Shown: positions 1-7,834 of the stretch, one piece after another
Numbering within the stretch: the first letter of the stretch is position 1
How the letters are laid out: the number at the start of each line of letters is the position of its first letter
NCBI GenBank assembly: GCA_017551865.1
Contig: JAFZKB010000032.1
Location: forward strand, 1 to 34,829
DNA: 34,829 nt
Direction: 5' to 3'
DNA from: Clostridiales bacterium
GTDB lineage: Bacteria > Bacillota > Clostridia > Saccharofermentanales > Saccharofermentanaceae
Program-made: the position numbers and the translations under genes
Notes under the pieces: model-generated
Database searches by the model: none
Told to the model about the DNA's origin: nothing
What the model saw: only the letters and a program-made list of their open reading frames with translations

Positions 1-49
1 ACATCACTGTGTCTACTCCAATAAAGAGTGGTTCTTTTTCCTTGTTCAT
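1..49 (-). CDS. 5' end of a small gene, truncated by the window edge
   Basis: On the minus strand an ATG at 49-47 follows an AAGGAGGT ribosome binding site with about 7 bases of spacing. The 16 visible codons read MNKEKEPLFIGVDTVM and the frame stays open to the window edge. A promoter (TTGACA, 17 bp, TAATAT) lies at 138-110, between two operator palindromes, and the gene is divergent from the XRE regulator at 247. This N-terminus and the divergent repressor layout resemble small excisionase or MerR-like DNA-binding proteins of integrative elements. That identity is inferred from 16 residues and is weak; the existence of a translated start is well supported. Confidence 0.6.
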   Translation of the reverse strand, partial: MNKEKEPLFIGVDTVM

Positions 50-82
50 AGGTTTTACCTCCTTCCTGTTAGATTTTGTGGT

Positions 83-163
83 AGACATATTTTTGTGTCT
101 GTTGACGATATATTACATCCATTAATATCGCCTGTCAACACATTTAGACACATTTTTGTGTCT
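83..163. promoter_or_regulatory. Paired palindromic operators around a divergent promoter
   Basis: Two 18-bp palindromes share the form AGACAyA-TTTT-TGTGTCT. The copy at 146-163 is perfect (AGACACA/TGTGTCT); the copy at 83-100 has one mismatch. Their starts are 63 bp apart, close to six helical turns. Between them lies the minus-strand promoter TTGACA (138-133), 17-bp spacer, TAATAT (115-110), so one operator sits upstream of the -35 and the other at the expected start site. A second inverted pair, TTGAC-GATAT and ATATC...GTCAA (102-138), is nested inside. The layout suggests cooperative repression, most simply by the XRE protein encoded at 247. Confidence 0.7.
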
Positions 164-199
164 GTTTTATCTTTTGGGTCTTCCATTTTGTATCTGACG

Positions 200-208
200 T
201 GCTATAAT
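200..208 (+). promoter_or_regulatory. Extended -10 promoter of the XRE gene at 247
   Basis: TGC-TATAAT at 200-208 is a perfect extended -10 element. No good -35 is visible at the expected distance. It places the transcription start near 215, about 30 bases before the ATG at 247. Confidence 0.65.
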
Positions 209-246
209 GAAGGCACAGTTTGCATACAGACGAGGTGTTCAAGGAT

Positions 247-1236
247 ATGAAATTGGGTAACAAAATCAAGAAGTACAGGCTTTTGAACGACCTTTCCCAG
301 AAGGAACTGGGCATGAAGGTAGGTTTCTCGGCAGCAACCGCAGATTCCCGTATAAGAAAGTATGAAAGCGGTGCCATGGCACCCAAGGCAGATATCCGAT
401 CCAAACTAGCCGAGGCTTTGAATATAGATATAGAAGCTATCTCTGATATTGATATCTCATCATTTGCCGACATAATGTACGTTCTTTTTGAATTAGAGGA
501 GAACTACGGCATCAGGATTGAAAAAGGAAACGGGAAGACCTCCATCGTTTTCGATGACTCTGACAAGGAGCTGGAACCTCTCACGAGTTTTCTGGCTGCG
601 TGGAAGGATAAGAAAGATTCCATAGCCTCAGATAGCGGACTGGAAAAGGCGGAAAAAGAGTTGAAGAAACATGAGTACGAAGTGTGGAAGTCACATTTCG
701 TATCTGACATTCGTGATTACTATAGAAGCAAGGAAGAAGAGATTAGAAGTTTTTACAAGAAGTCTGTATCTTCTTACAAAGGTTCTTATGCGGAGACCAC
801 TTCGGAAATCGTAAGACTTCTACGCAGGGTGGTAGAATCCGGATTCTCGTTATCTGCACGTTCCAAGCATATTTCTGTAGGTTGTTTGGCCAACGGATTT
901 ACTTTTAGGGTCAACGAACTGCTTAATCCACCGACAGAGGATGCCAAGAAACTGTTCGCACAGTTCCTGGCTGAGTTCGAACATTTTGGGAAGCTGGGTG
1001 CAAAGGTATATACGGATGTGCAGATGCCGGATGGATCATTATCTATTACCTACTATATAGAGGTAAGTTCGTTCAGCGTAATCGTAAGTCAGATCAACGA
1101 TTTCCTTCGTCACTTCACGAACATGAATGACCAGAGCGAGTTCTCGATCGATGCTTTTGAGCATCGCTTCGAGGATGATCTGAAGACGTACAACAATATC
1201 ATCAAGGATGAGATTGTTGTATCCAAGAAGTCCTGA
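247..1236 (+). CDS. XRE-family transcriptional regulator, element-type
   Basis: The 329-residue product opens with a Cro/CI-type helix-turn-helix (about residues 1-58; SQKELGMKVG and the RIRKYESG turn are visible). About 270 residues of unrecognised sequence follow, including a charged, coil-prone stretch around residues 135-190. The ATG at 247 is preferred over an upstream in-frame TTG at 220 because GAGGTG at 232-237 is well spaced for it and the TTG lies almost at the inferred transcript start. The gene is divergent from the truncated gene at 1-49 across two palindromes, the usual arrangement of a phage- or ICE-type repressor with its target. Its base composition looks more AT-rich than the genes to the right, in line with acquisition by transfer (judged by eye). 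The C-terminal domain could sense a ligand or a peptide; nothing shows which. Confidence 0.8.
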   Translation: MKLGNKIKKYRLLNDLSQKELGMKVGFSAATADSRIRKYESGAMAPKADIRSKLAEALNIDIEAISDIDISSFADIMYVLFELEENYGIRIEKGNGKTSIVFDDSDKELEPLTSFLAAWKDKKDSIASDSGLEKAEKELKKHEYEVWKSHFVSDIRDYYRSKEEEIRSFYKKSVSSYKGSYAETTSEIVRLLRRVVESGFSLSARSKHISVGCLANGFTFRVNELLNPPTEDAKKLFAQFLAEFEHFGKLGAKVYTDVQMPDGSLSITYYIEVSSFSVIVSQINDFLRHFTNMNDQSEFSIDAFEHRFEDDLKTYNNIIKDEIVVSKKS

Positions 1237-1267
1237 TCTTCGGATGATGTAGGCAAAATGTAGGCAC

Positions 1268-1300
1268 AAAAAAGAGAGCCCCTGCAAAACAGGAGCTCTC
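1268..1300 (-). terminator. Rho-independent terminator of guaA
   Basis: Read on the minus strand, GAGAGC and CAGG arms form an 11-position stem with one mismatch (1274-1284 with 1290-1300) around a 5-base loop, followed by six U (1273-1268). It lies 14 bases beyond the guaA stop codon. Confidence 0.85.
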
Positions 1301-1313
1301 AGAGGATTTGGTA

Positions 1314-2294
1314 TTACTCCCACTCAATCGTGCCTGTCGGCTTCGGTGTCAGATCATAGAGTACACGGTTAACGCCCGGTACTTCTGTGATGATGCGGTT
1401 GACGATCTTGCCGAGAAGGTCGTACGGGATCTCTTCGATGGTCGCTGTCATGGCATCTCTGGTGTTTACTGCACGGATAACTACGAAGTTTTCGAAAGCG
1501 CGTACATTATTCTTCACGCCGACGGACTTGTAATCCGGAACGAGGGTGAAGTACTGCCATACTTTTCCTTCGAGACCTGCGTTGGCGAATTCCTCACGGA
1601 GGATCGCGTCGGATTCGCGGACCATATCGAGACGGTCACGGGTGATAGCGCCGGTGCAGCGTACGCCGAGGCCCGGACCCGGGAACGGCTGGCGGTATAC
1701 CATGTTGGCCGGAAGACCGAGGGCTTCACCGACAACACGTACTTCGTCTTTGTAGAGGAACTTCAGAGGCTCAACGAGACCTTCGAAATGGATATCTTCC
1801 GGGAGACCGCCTACGTTATGGTGTGCCTTTACAGGACCCGACTCGAGGATATCCGGATAGATCGTGCCCTGGGCAAGGAAGTCAACGTCCGGAAGCTTTC
1901 TGGCTTCTTCTTCAAATACGCGGATGAACTCTTCGCCGATGATCTTTCGCTTTCTCTCCGGCTCATCTACGCCTTCAAGCTTTGTGAGGAAGCGCTCGGT
2001 CGCATCTACATAAACGAGGGTAGCATCCATCTGGTTTCTGAAAACTTCGATGACCTGTTCCGGCTCGCCTTTTCTGAGAAGACCGTGATTGACATGCACA
2101 TTGATCAGGTTCTTGCCGATGGCCTTAATGAGAAGAGCGGCTACGACAGAAGAATCGACACCACCAGACAGCGCCAGCAGTACTTTCTTGTCTCCGACCT
2201 GAGCTTTTACAGCTTCGATCTGCTCGGCGATAAAGGCATCGGCGAGCTCGCGGGTAGTGATTCTTTCCATTTCCTCGGGACGTTTGTTTTCCAT
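1314..2294 (-). CDS. guaA: GMP synthase ATP-pyrophosphatase subunit without glutaminase domain
   Basis: The enzyme amidates XMP to GMP with ATP in purine synthesis. The 326-residue product matches only the C-terminal two thirds of ordinary GuaA (about 510-525 residues). It has the PP-loop SGGVDSS at residues 43-49, the VNHGLLRKGE region, the FPGPGLGVRC segment and the dimerisation domain ending in the conserved PTGTIEWE tail. The ATG at 2294 follows AAAGGAG with good spacing, and no class I glutamine amidotransferase sequence lies upstream, so this appears to be a true short form rather than a frameshift. It resembles the archaeal two-subunit arrangement. Ammonia would have to come from a separate glutaminase subunit or be used directly. 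The gene is monocistronic, with a terminator just downstream. Confidence 0.9.
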   Translation of the reverse strand: MENKRPEEMERITTRELADAFIAEQIEAVKAQVGDKKVLLALSGGVDSSVVAALLIKAIGKNLINVHVNHGLLRKGEPEQVIEVFRNQMDATLVYVDATERFLTKLEGVDEPERKRKIIGEEFIRVFEEEARKLPDVDFLAQGTIYPDILESGPVKAHHNVGGLPEDIHFEGLVEPLKFLYKDEVRVVGEALGLPANMVYRQPFPGPGLGVRCTGAITRDRLDMVRESDAILREEFANAGLEGKVWQYFTLVPDYKSVGVKNNVRAFENFVVIRAVNTRDAMTATIEEIPYDLLGKIVNRIITEVPGVNRVLYDLTPKPTGTIEWE

Positions 2295-2474
2295 AAGCGG
2301 TACTCCTTTGTATCGTAATAATGAATACATCCATGATAACGCAAAAACAGTTTCGACCGCAATGAGAATTCCTGCATATGCCCGGAGGAGTTTTCCGTCC
2401 GGGTGTGTTCTCCTTTGTTCACTAATTGTTTCATTTTATGCCTTATTCCGTTTCAACTCGGTGGAGCCTTCTCT

Positions 2475-2482
2475 GGTATAAT
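2475..2482 (+). promoter_or_regulatory. Extended -10 promoter for the XRE/lipoprotein pair
   Basis: TGG-TATAAT (2474-2482) lies 33 bases before the ATG at 2515; no strong -35 is seen. The 220-bp gap between guaA and this gene also holds an imperfect hairpin near 2379-2402 (CCCGGA/TCCGGG arms) in the guaA leader, of unknown role. Confidence 0.6.
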
Positions 2483-2514
2483 TCATGTGACTTATTTTGG
2501 GGAGGTCACAGGTA

Positions 2515-3612
2515 ATGTTGGCATTGAATGAGAACATTAAGGAAATACTTCGGGCGAAGAACCTCACGCAGAAACAGATGGCAGAAAAGCTGGGGATCTC
2601 CGAGTGTTCCGTGTCCAGATATCTCAAGGGATCACGTATCCCGCAGGCGGAGGATGCGCAGAAGATCGCGGATTTCCTCGGCGTGTATCCGAAGGAATGG
2701 TTTCCATATCCGGAGGAAGAGGAGGAAGAGGACAATTCTCATCCGCAGGAAGTCTTAAAGCCGTCAAGACAGAGCTGGGAACAGCTCCGCACATGGCCGG
2801 AGGCAGTCCATGCCCTGAATACGACCCATACGATCTCTGTGCAGGATATCTGTCAGATCCTTCATGCACCGAGAAGCTGGGTAAACCGTTATATTCTCCC
2901 GCATATTGACAAGATCTATCTCCCGGACGGGAAGCGTGCCGGCAAGGAAGTGAATACGAACTGGAAAGAAGTTGCTGCGATCCAGCTCGGTAAAGACATG
3001 CAGGATTCCACATGGTGCTGCAAGGAAGATTTTGAGAACCTGATCCTCGGGAGCATCCAGTCTGTTACGAAGCAGACCAAGCTGATCCCTGCGGAACTTC
3101 TGGTACAGGATAAGAAAGCTTTTGCCGAAGAATATGCCCAATATACAGAGAAGATCGCAGAGCTCGCTGACAAGGTGAACAACGATCCGCATTCCCCGAT
3201 GGAGTGCTATACAGGTCTGGCCGATCTGAAAAAACAGCAGGCGCAGTGCTTCCGCCGACAGCTCAGTAATGACGGCCGTCAGATCATGAGAAGCAATCTT
3301 CCGTCCGCGGTGAATCCGGATGCGACCAAGAGCATCCCGGTCCGTCTTCCTTCTGTGCCGATCGAGAAGTGGATCTTCCCGGAAGACATCAAGGATTTCG
3401 CGGAGATCGAAGAGAACGGTCACAGATATTTCTTTAAAAACGGATACATCCGTATCCTGCTTTCCTTTATCGACCCGAATGGAAACTCCGTGCGGAAGTA
3501 CTTTTATGTAGCCGACCCGGAGACGATGTACCATAAGTATGTAGAGGAATACGTTCTGATCAGCGAGGAAGTCTGGCAGACGTATGCGATCCGACTCATG
3601 TCACGACGATGA
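2515..3612 (+). CDS. XRE-family DNA-binding protein with a second HTH-like segment
   Basis: The 365-residue product has an N-terminal Cro/CI helix-turn-helix (about residues 3-60, with LTQKQMAEKLGIS and the SVSRYLKGSRIP turn), then an acidic linker (YPEEEEEEDN). Next is a segment around residues 95-125 (ISVQDICQILHAPRSWVNRYI) that looks like a second winged or excisionase-type HTH. The remaining C-terminal half is not recognised. The ATG at 2515 has GGGGAGGT eight bases upstream, which rules out an earlier in-frame start at 2497. Its stop overlaps the start of the lipoprotein gene (ATGA at 3609-3612), so the two are translationally coupled. A regulator linked to a surface lipoprotein suggests a sensing or envelope role, but this is inference. 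Confidence 0.8.
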   Translation: MLALNENIKEILRAKNLTQKQMAEKLGISECSVSRYLKGSRIPQAEDAQKIADFLGVYPKEWFPYPEEEEEEDNSHPQEVLKPSRQSWEQLRTWPEAVHALNTTHTISVQDICQILHAPRSWVNRYILPHIDKIYLPDGKRAGKEVNTNWKEVAAIQLGKDMQDSTWCCKEDFENLILGSIQSVTKQTKLIPAELLVQDKKAFAEEYAQYTEKIAELADKVNNDPHSPMECYTGLADLKKQQAQCFRRQLSNDGRQIMRSNLPSAVNPDATKSIPVRLPSVPIEKWIFPEDIKDFAEIEENGHRYFFKNGYIRILLSFIDPNGNSVRKYFYVADPETMYHKYVEEYVLISEEVWQTYAIRLMSRR

Positions 3613-4967
3613 GACCTTTGGTGCGGAAAATCACAGGAATCGGCTGTGCCATACTTTTGCTCCCGTGCTTTGTCGGAGGATGCCGGAAAAGACCCGCTGA
3701 AAGTACGCCGAATGCCGCGCAAGTCTCGGAGCAGCAGATCCGAAATGCCTTGGATGATCTTTTCGCATATATCAAGATTGCAAGGACCGATAAGATCTAC
3801 TCTTACTGTGAAGACAGTTCCACGGCGGAAGAATATATCCAGTCAGTGATCGAATGTGCCGGAAACAAGGCGCTCGAGACAGCGTGCAGCCGTGTAAGTA
3901 TGACTGTCGGGAAAGTGATCGTAAGAGAGGCTTCTGCAACGGTGGAAATGAAGGTCACCTGCTGCGACGATACGGCCGTTCTTAAAGAAGCGCTTGAGAT
4001 AAACGGTTTTGCTGATGAGAGCAAGGTCGCCGATGCGATCTCTTCTGCGCCTCTTACGGAAAAAGATCTTTCCCTCAAAGTCAGAAGATCCGGCGACGGC
4101 TGGAAACTCGATACCAAAAGCACGGATACACTTTTCGATGCGCTTTTCGGATTCTTAAAGACATCGAACCTCATAGCTGTTCCCGAAGAGACGATCCCAC
4201 AGACGAACAAAGTGGATATCTCCGTATATGATGCATACTGGGTCGATACCCGGGGAGAGGAGACGGGCGGATACCACTGTTCCGATGGAACAATATGCCT
4301 TTATGTTTATACCTGGAACACATATAACAACGTCGAGATCTACTATCAGTACGAAGACAAGACCGGCGAAGTCCTCTATACGAATTCTTTCCTCATGAAA
4401 AGCAGCACCGACTGGATCGCCTGTTCGTGGTGCCCGACGAAGCCTGTTCCGGAGGGGGAGATCACATGCCGCCTTTACGAGCCGTCAGGGGAGAATTTCT
4501 ACGTCAGCAGGATCGGTATCTATAACGATGACACGCCGGTCCCGTTCCCGGTCACCTGGTTCCTGACATCCGGCTGGAGAAGTGAATACGGGGAGGAGAT
4601 CGAGATCTATCCGGCGGATGTGACGCATCTTATCTACCACGCCCAGGCACTGAAGTTCTATAAGGATCTGGATCTGGTCTACCGGTTCCTCGATGAAGAG
4701 GGACAGGTCCTTTTCGAAGGGGAAATGAGCATTACTGAATATACAGATACGTTTGAATTTACCTGGGAGCCGGAGGAGTTCTTCGAGGGCGGAGAGAAGA
4801 TCACGCTCGAGGTCACGACCAAAGAGGGCAATCCATTCCTTAAGGAGGAAGTCATGATCGATCTGCCGGAGCTTCCGGAGGAAAGTGACGTGGATCCATC
4901 GGGCGGTTCATCCCAGACAACTGAGACATCGGCAGGATCCGTAAAAGGCGGATTAAAGAAGAACTAG
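3609..4967 (+). CDS. Lipoprotein of unknown function
   Basis: The 452-residue product has a type II signal peptide: basic N-terminus, hydrophobic core and lipobox FVGGC, predicting lipidation at Cys25. Residues from about 38 to 180 resemble the small helical/beta modules (DUF4878/DUF5105 style) common on clostridial lipoproteins. The rest looks beta-rich, with many aromatic residues, and could be two Ig-like or carbohydrate-binding folds. The end is a Ser/Thr/Gly-rich tail (SGGSSQTTETSAGS). Start and stop of the upstream XRE gene overlap at ATGA. The stop TAG shares the tetranucleotide CTAG (4964-4967) with the stop of the convergent MATE gene, and no terminator separates them. Location on the outer face of the membrane is predicted; the function is unknown. 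Confidence 0.75.
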   Translation: MRPLVRKITGIGCAILLLPCFVGGCRKRPAESTPNAAQVSEQQIRNALDDLFAYIKIARTDKIYSYCEDSSTAEEYIQSVIECAGNKALETACSRVSMTVGKVIVREASATVEMKVTCCDDTAVLKEALEINGFADESKVADAISSAPLTEKDLSLKVRRSGDGWKLDTKSTDTLFDALFGFLKTSNLIAVPEETIPQTNKVDISVYDAYWVDTRGEETGGYHCSDGTICLYVYTWNTYNNVEIYYQYEDKTGEVLYTNSFLMKSSTDWIACSWCPTKPVPEGEITCRLYEPSGENFYVSRIGIYNDDTPVPFPVTWFLTSGWRSEYGEEIEIYPADVTHLIYHAQALKFYKDLDLVYRFLDEEGQVLFEGEMSITEYTDTFEFTWEPEEFFEGGEKITLEVTTKEGNPFLKEEVMIDLPELPEESDVDPSGGSSQTTETSAGSVKGGLKKN

Positions 4968-6355
4968 TTTTTCCCTGTGGAGATCTTCTTGATCCACTTC
5001 CTGCTTTTCAGGCGGTATACGCACCAGATGGTCTTGGCGATCTGATCCGACTTTAAGAAGAAATAGATCCAGAATGCCGGAAGATGGAATACGAAACCGG
5101 CAAGTGCTCCCAGAGGCAGAGCCATCGCCCATAGGAAAATATTATCAGCGAACATGAGGACTTTGGTGTCACCGCCGCCGCGAAGGACGCCTTTGGTCAT
5201 GATGCTGTTCGTCGCCTGGAAGATGATGATCAGACTGATTGCATTCAGGAGCTGATAGGCGATGGAGACCGCCTCCGCTGTCGTTTTCTCACCATAGGAA
5301 AGAATAACGGGTGTTTTCGTAAAGAAGATAAAGAGCGCTGAAAGAAATCCGAGCGCAAAACCCATGCCCAGGAAAAGCCAGCCCTGTTCCTCGGCCTGCT
5401 CTTTTCTGCCTTTGCCGAGAGACTGTCCCGTGATGATGGCGCCGGCCTGGCAGACGCCCTGGATGAGGACGGTGCTGAGCTGCTGCGTGACGGTCGTGAT
5501 CGAGTTGGCGGCGACGAAATCTCCGCCGAGATGACCGATGACCATAGTGACGGCGTTACTGCCGAAAGCCAGGATCGCGTCGCTCACGAGGACCGGGATG
5601 CAGACGCGGAAATACTCGGACAGAAGAGTCCGGGTCTTCATGAAAAGATGGTGGATCTTAAAGCCGATCTTCCTATCGCAGACGACCAGATAGATGAGGT
5701 CCACGGCGGCCTCGAAGATACGGGCGAGAAGGGTGGCGATCGCGGCACCGGCGATGCCCATTCTCGGGGTACCGAAGTGACCGAAGATCAGGATGTAGTT
5801 GCCCAGAAGATTGACGACCAGCGCGCCGAGAGAGACATAAAGCGGGAGTCGGGACTGGCCGACGCTTCGAAGGACGATAGCGATGACGAGCGAAAGTCCC
5901 AGGAAGAAAAAGGTCAGTGTCGAGTATCTAAGATACGTCATGCCCAGCTCGATCAGCTCGGTCTTATCGGTATAAGATTCCATGATGAGTTTCGGGAAAA
6001 GGATCGCGCCGACGGCAAATACTGTCGCGAAAAGAAGCATCAGCCGAAGCATCAGACAGACTGTCTGCTTTAAGGAAATATCCGCCTTTTCTTCGTTATC
6101 GTGCGCCTTCTTCATGCCGTAGTAGCGGGAAACCAGAACGGAGGCACCCATACCGAGTCCCATGCAGAAGATCTGGAAGATGAGGACGTAGGCATTGGCC
6201 AGAGATGCGGCCGAAAAAGTGTCCTGTGAATAGTGACTGAGCATGATGTTGTCGAGCATGCCGACACCGACGGTCACCAGCGTCTGCAAAGCGATCGGGA
6301 AACCCAGGACGAAGACTTTCTTATAAAAGTGAGGATCTTTTCGATACAGTTTCAT
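4964..6355 (-). CDS. MATE family multidrug/cation exporter
   Basis: The 463-residue, strongly hydrophobic protein has the two-lobed 12-helix layout of the MatE family. Each half opens with the family pattern (LGFPIALQTLVTVGVGMLDNIMLS near residue 18; CIPVLVSDAILAFGSNAVTMVIG near residue 250). Such transporters export drugs or metabolites in exchange for Na+ or H+. The ATG at 6355 lies only 7 bases after the stop of a second MATE gene, and its best SD-like sequence (AAGGAG) is inside the last codons of that gene, so translational coupling is likely. The 3' end overlaps the convergent lipoprotein stop by 4 bp. The substrate cannot be read from sequence. Confidence 0.88.
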   Translation of the reverse strand: MKLYRKDPHFYKKVFVLGFPIALQTLVTVGVGMLDNIMLSHYSQDTFSAASLANAYVLIFQIFCMGLGMGASVLVSRYYGMKKAHDNEEKADISLKQTVCLMLRLMLLFATVFAVGAILFPKLIMESYTDKTELIELGMTYLRYSTLTFFFLGLSLVIAIVLRSVGQSRLPLYVSLGALVVNLLGNYILIFGHFGTPRMGIAGAAIATLLARIFEAAVDLIYLVVCDRKIGFKIHHLFMKTRTLLSEYFRVCIPVLVSDAILAFGSNAVTMVIGHLGGDFVAANSITTVTQQLSTVLIQGVCQAGAIITGQSLGKGRKEQAEEQGWLFLGMGFALGFLSALFIFFTKTPVILSYGEKTTAEAVSIAYQLLNAISLIIIFQATNSIMTKGVLRGGGDTKVLMFADNIFLWAMALPLGALAGFVFHLPAFWIYFFLKSDQIAKTIWCVYRLKSRKWIKKISTGKN

Positions 6356-6362
6356 GGGCGCT

Positions 6363-7709
6363 TCAGTAGTGATACTTCTCCTTTAACCGGAAAAGAAGTG
6401 TGATCGTCACGCAAAGCGCAAGAAGCTCGGCGGTAAGGCTCGCGGCCCAGACGCCGTTAAGATCGAAGAAATGCGGCAGGATGATGATCGCCAGCACTTC
6501 GAAAAGAAGCGTTCTAAGAAAAGAGATAAACGCCGATACTTTACTGTTGTGGAGTGCGGTGAAGAAGGCCGAAGTAAAGACGGCAAGGCCCATCACCATG
6601 TAGGACTTGCTGTGCAGAGAAAATCCTTGTTCCGTCATGTGAAGGAGAGCTTCGTCGTTGCCGAAGAAAAGAGCGGCGAAAGGTCCCTCGATACAGAGGG
6701 CGATACCGTAAAGGACAAATCCCATAACGACGACGAAGATCGCGCTCTGCTTAAATGTCCGGTGAAGCTCCGTGTAGTTTTTGACCTCGTACTGGTAACT
6801 GAAGATCGGAGCGACACCGACGGCAAAGCCGAGGAAGACCGCACCGAAGAGGAAACCGACATTCATGAGGACACCGTAGGCAGCGACGCCATTCAGTCCC
6901 ACGAGCTGCATGAGTTTATAGTTATACATGACGCTGGCCAGAGGATGGAAGATCTCGCTTACGAACTCGGAAGCACCATTGGCGAAGACCTGCCCCATGA
7001 TGGAGCCGATCCATTCCGGACGCGTAAAATGCAGAGCGCATTTTTTGCTTGCGATGATGTAGATGCAGGGAAGCACACCGCCGATCACCTGCGAAACTAC
7101 AGTGGCCTGCGCGGCACCGGTGACTCCGAGATCCATGACTCCGACGAAAAGGTAATCGAGGAAGAGGTTGACCGCAGCGGAAAGAAGGTTGATGGAAAGA
7201 CCGATCTTCGGCCGTTCTGCTGCTGTCAGGAAGCTCTGGAAAACATTCTGAAGCACGTAAAAAGGAACACTGAAGATCAGGATGCGGCCATAGTTCAGGC
7301 AGACCGGGAGCATTTCCTCATCTGCGCCCATGATCTTCGCAAGAGGCTGCAGAAATGCTTCGCCGAGAAAGGCCAGGAAAAATGCGCCGATAAAAGATAC
7401 ACATGTAAGGGATGTAAAATAGCGGCTCGCTTTTTCTTTCTCTCCGCGGGCCAGTTCCTGTGCGATCAGTGCGGCACCGCCGCCGCCGATCATGAAAGCG
7501 AATGCGCCGATCAGAAGCGGAAGGGGAGTGATCAGAGTGACTGCGGCAAAGGCGTGTTTTCCCACGAAATTATTGACGTACAGTCCGTCGACAACTCCGT
7601 ACATGGAAGTAAAAAGCATCATGAGGATCGTCGGCATGACGAAACGGAAAATACTGCCATACGTAAAATGGTCTTTAAACGAAATATCTCGAGTCGTTAG
7701 CTTTTTCAT
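6363..7709 (-). CDS. MATE family exporter, MepA-like
   Basis: The 448-residue integral membrane protein has MatE motifs near the start (FRFVMPTILMMLFTSMYGVVDGLYVNNFVG) and a repeated half from about residue 235. Its length and N-terminal sequence resemble the MepA branch more than NorM. The start is ATG 7709 with GGGGAT upstream. It is the first gene of a two-gene minus-strand unit with the next MATE gene. The tandem pair suggests either two exporters with separate substrates or a functional pair; sequence does not decide. Confidence 0.87.
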   Translation of the reverse strand: MKKLTTRDISFKDHFTYGSIFRFVMPTILMMLFTSMYGVVDGLYVNNFVGKHAFAAVTLITPLPLLIGAFAFMIGGGGAALIAQELARGEKEKASRYFTSLTCVSFIGAFFLAFLGEAFLQPLAKIMGADEEMLPVCLNYGRILIFSVPFYVLQNVFQSFLTAAERPKIGLSINLLSAAVNLFLDYLFVGVMDLGVTGAAQATVVSQVIGGVLPCIYIIASKKCALHFTRPEWIGSIMGQVFANGASEFVSEIFHPLASVMYNYKLMQLVGLNGVAAYGVLMNVGFLFGAVFLGFAVGVAPIFSYQYEVKNYTELHRTFKQSAIFVVVMGFVLYGIALCIEGPFAALFFGNDEALLHMTEQGFSLHSKSYMVMGLAVFTSAFFTALHNSKVSAFISFLRTLLFEVLAIIILPHFFDLNGVWAASLTAELLALCVTITLLFRLKEKYHY

Positions 7710-7780
7710 GTGATCCCCGTTGATGACATCTAAAGTGGCACTTCCTACCCTGCCCAGTAACGTAGTTTAGCAGAAATAAG

Positions 7781-7825
7781 GGAAAAAGAAAACAGACACG
7801 CAGGGGTTTTCCGATGCGTGTCTGT
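7781..7825 (-). terminator. Terminator of the alkaline-phosphatase-like gene
   Basis: On the minus strand a perfect 10-bp stem (ACAGACACGC 7792-7801 with GCGTGTCTGT 7816-7825) around a 14-base loop is followed by a U-rich tract (TTTTCTTTTTCCC). It lies 10 bases beyond the stop codon at 7835. Confidence 0.85.
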
Positions 7826-7834
7826 GGGATTTCT

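Noticed and set aside
2207..2434. Small minus-strand ORF overlapping the guaA start
   Set aside because: It lies in the guaA leader, runs into guaA in another frame and has no SD or family resemblance.
1314..2514. Frameshifted full-length guaA
   Set aside because: No amidotransferase-like sequence is found in any minus-strand frame upstream of 2294, and the short gene has its own SD.
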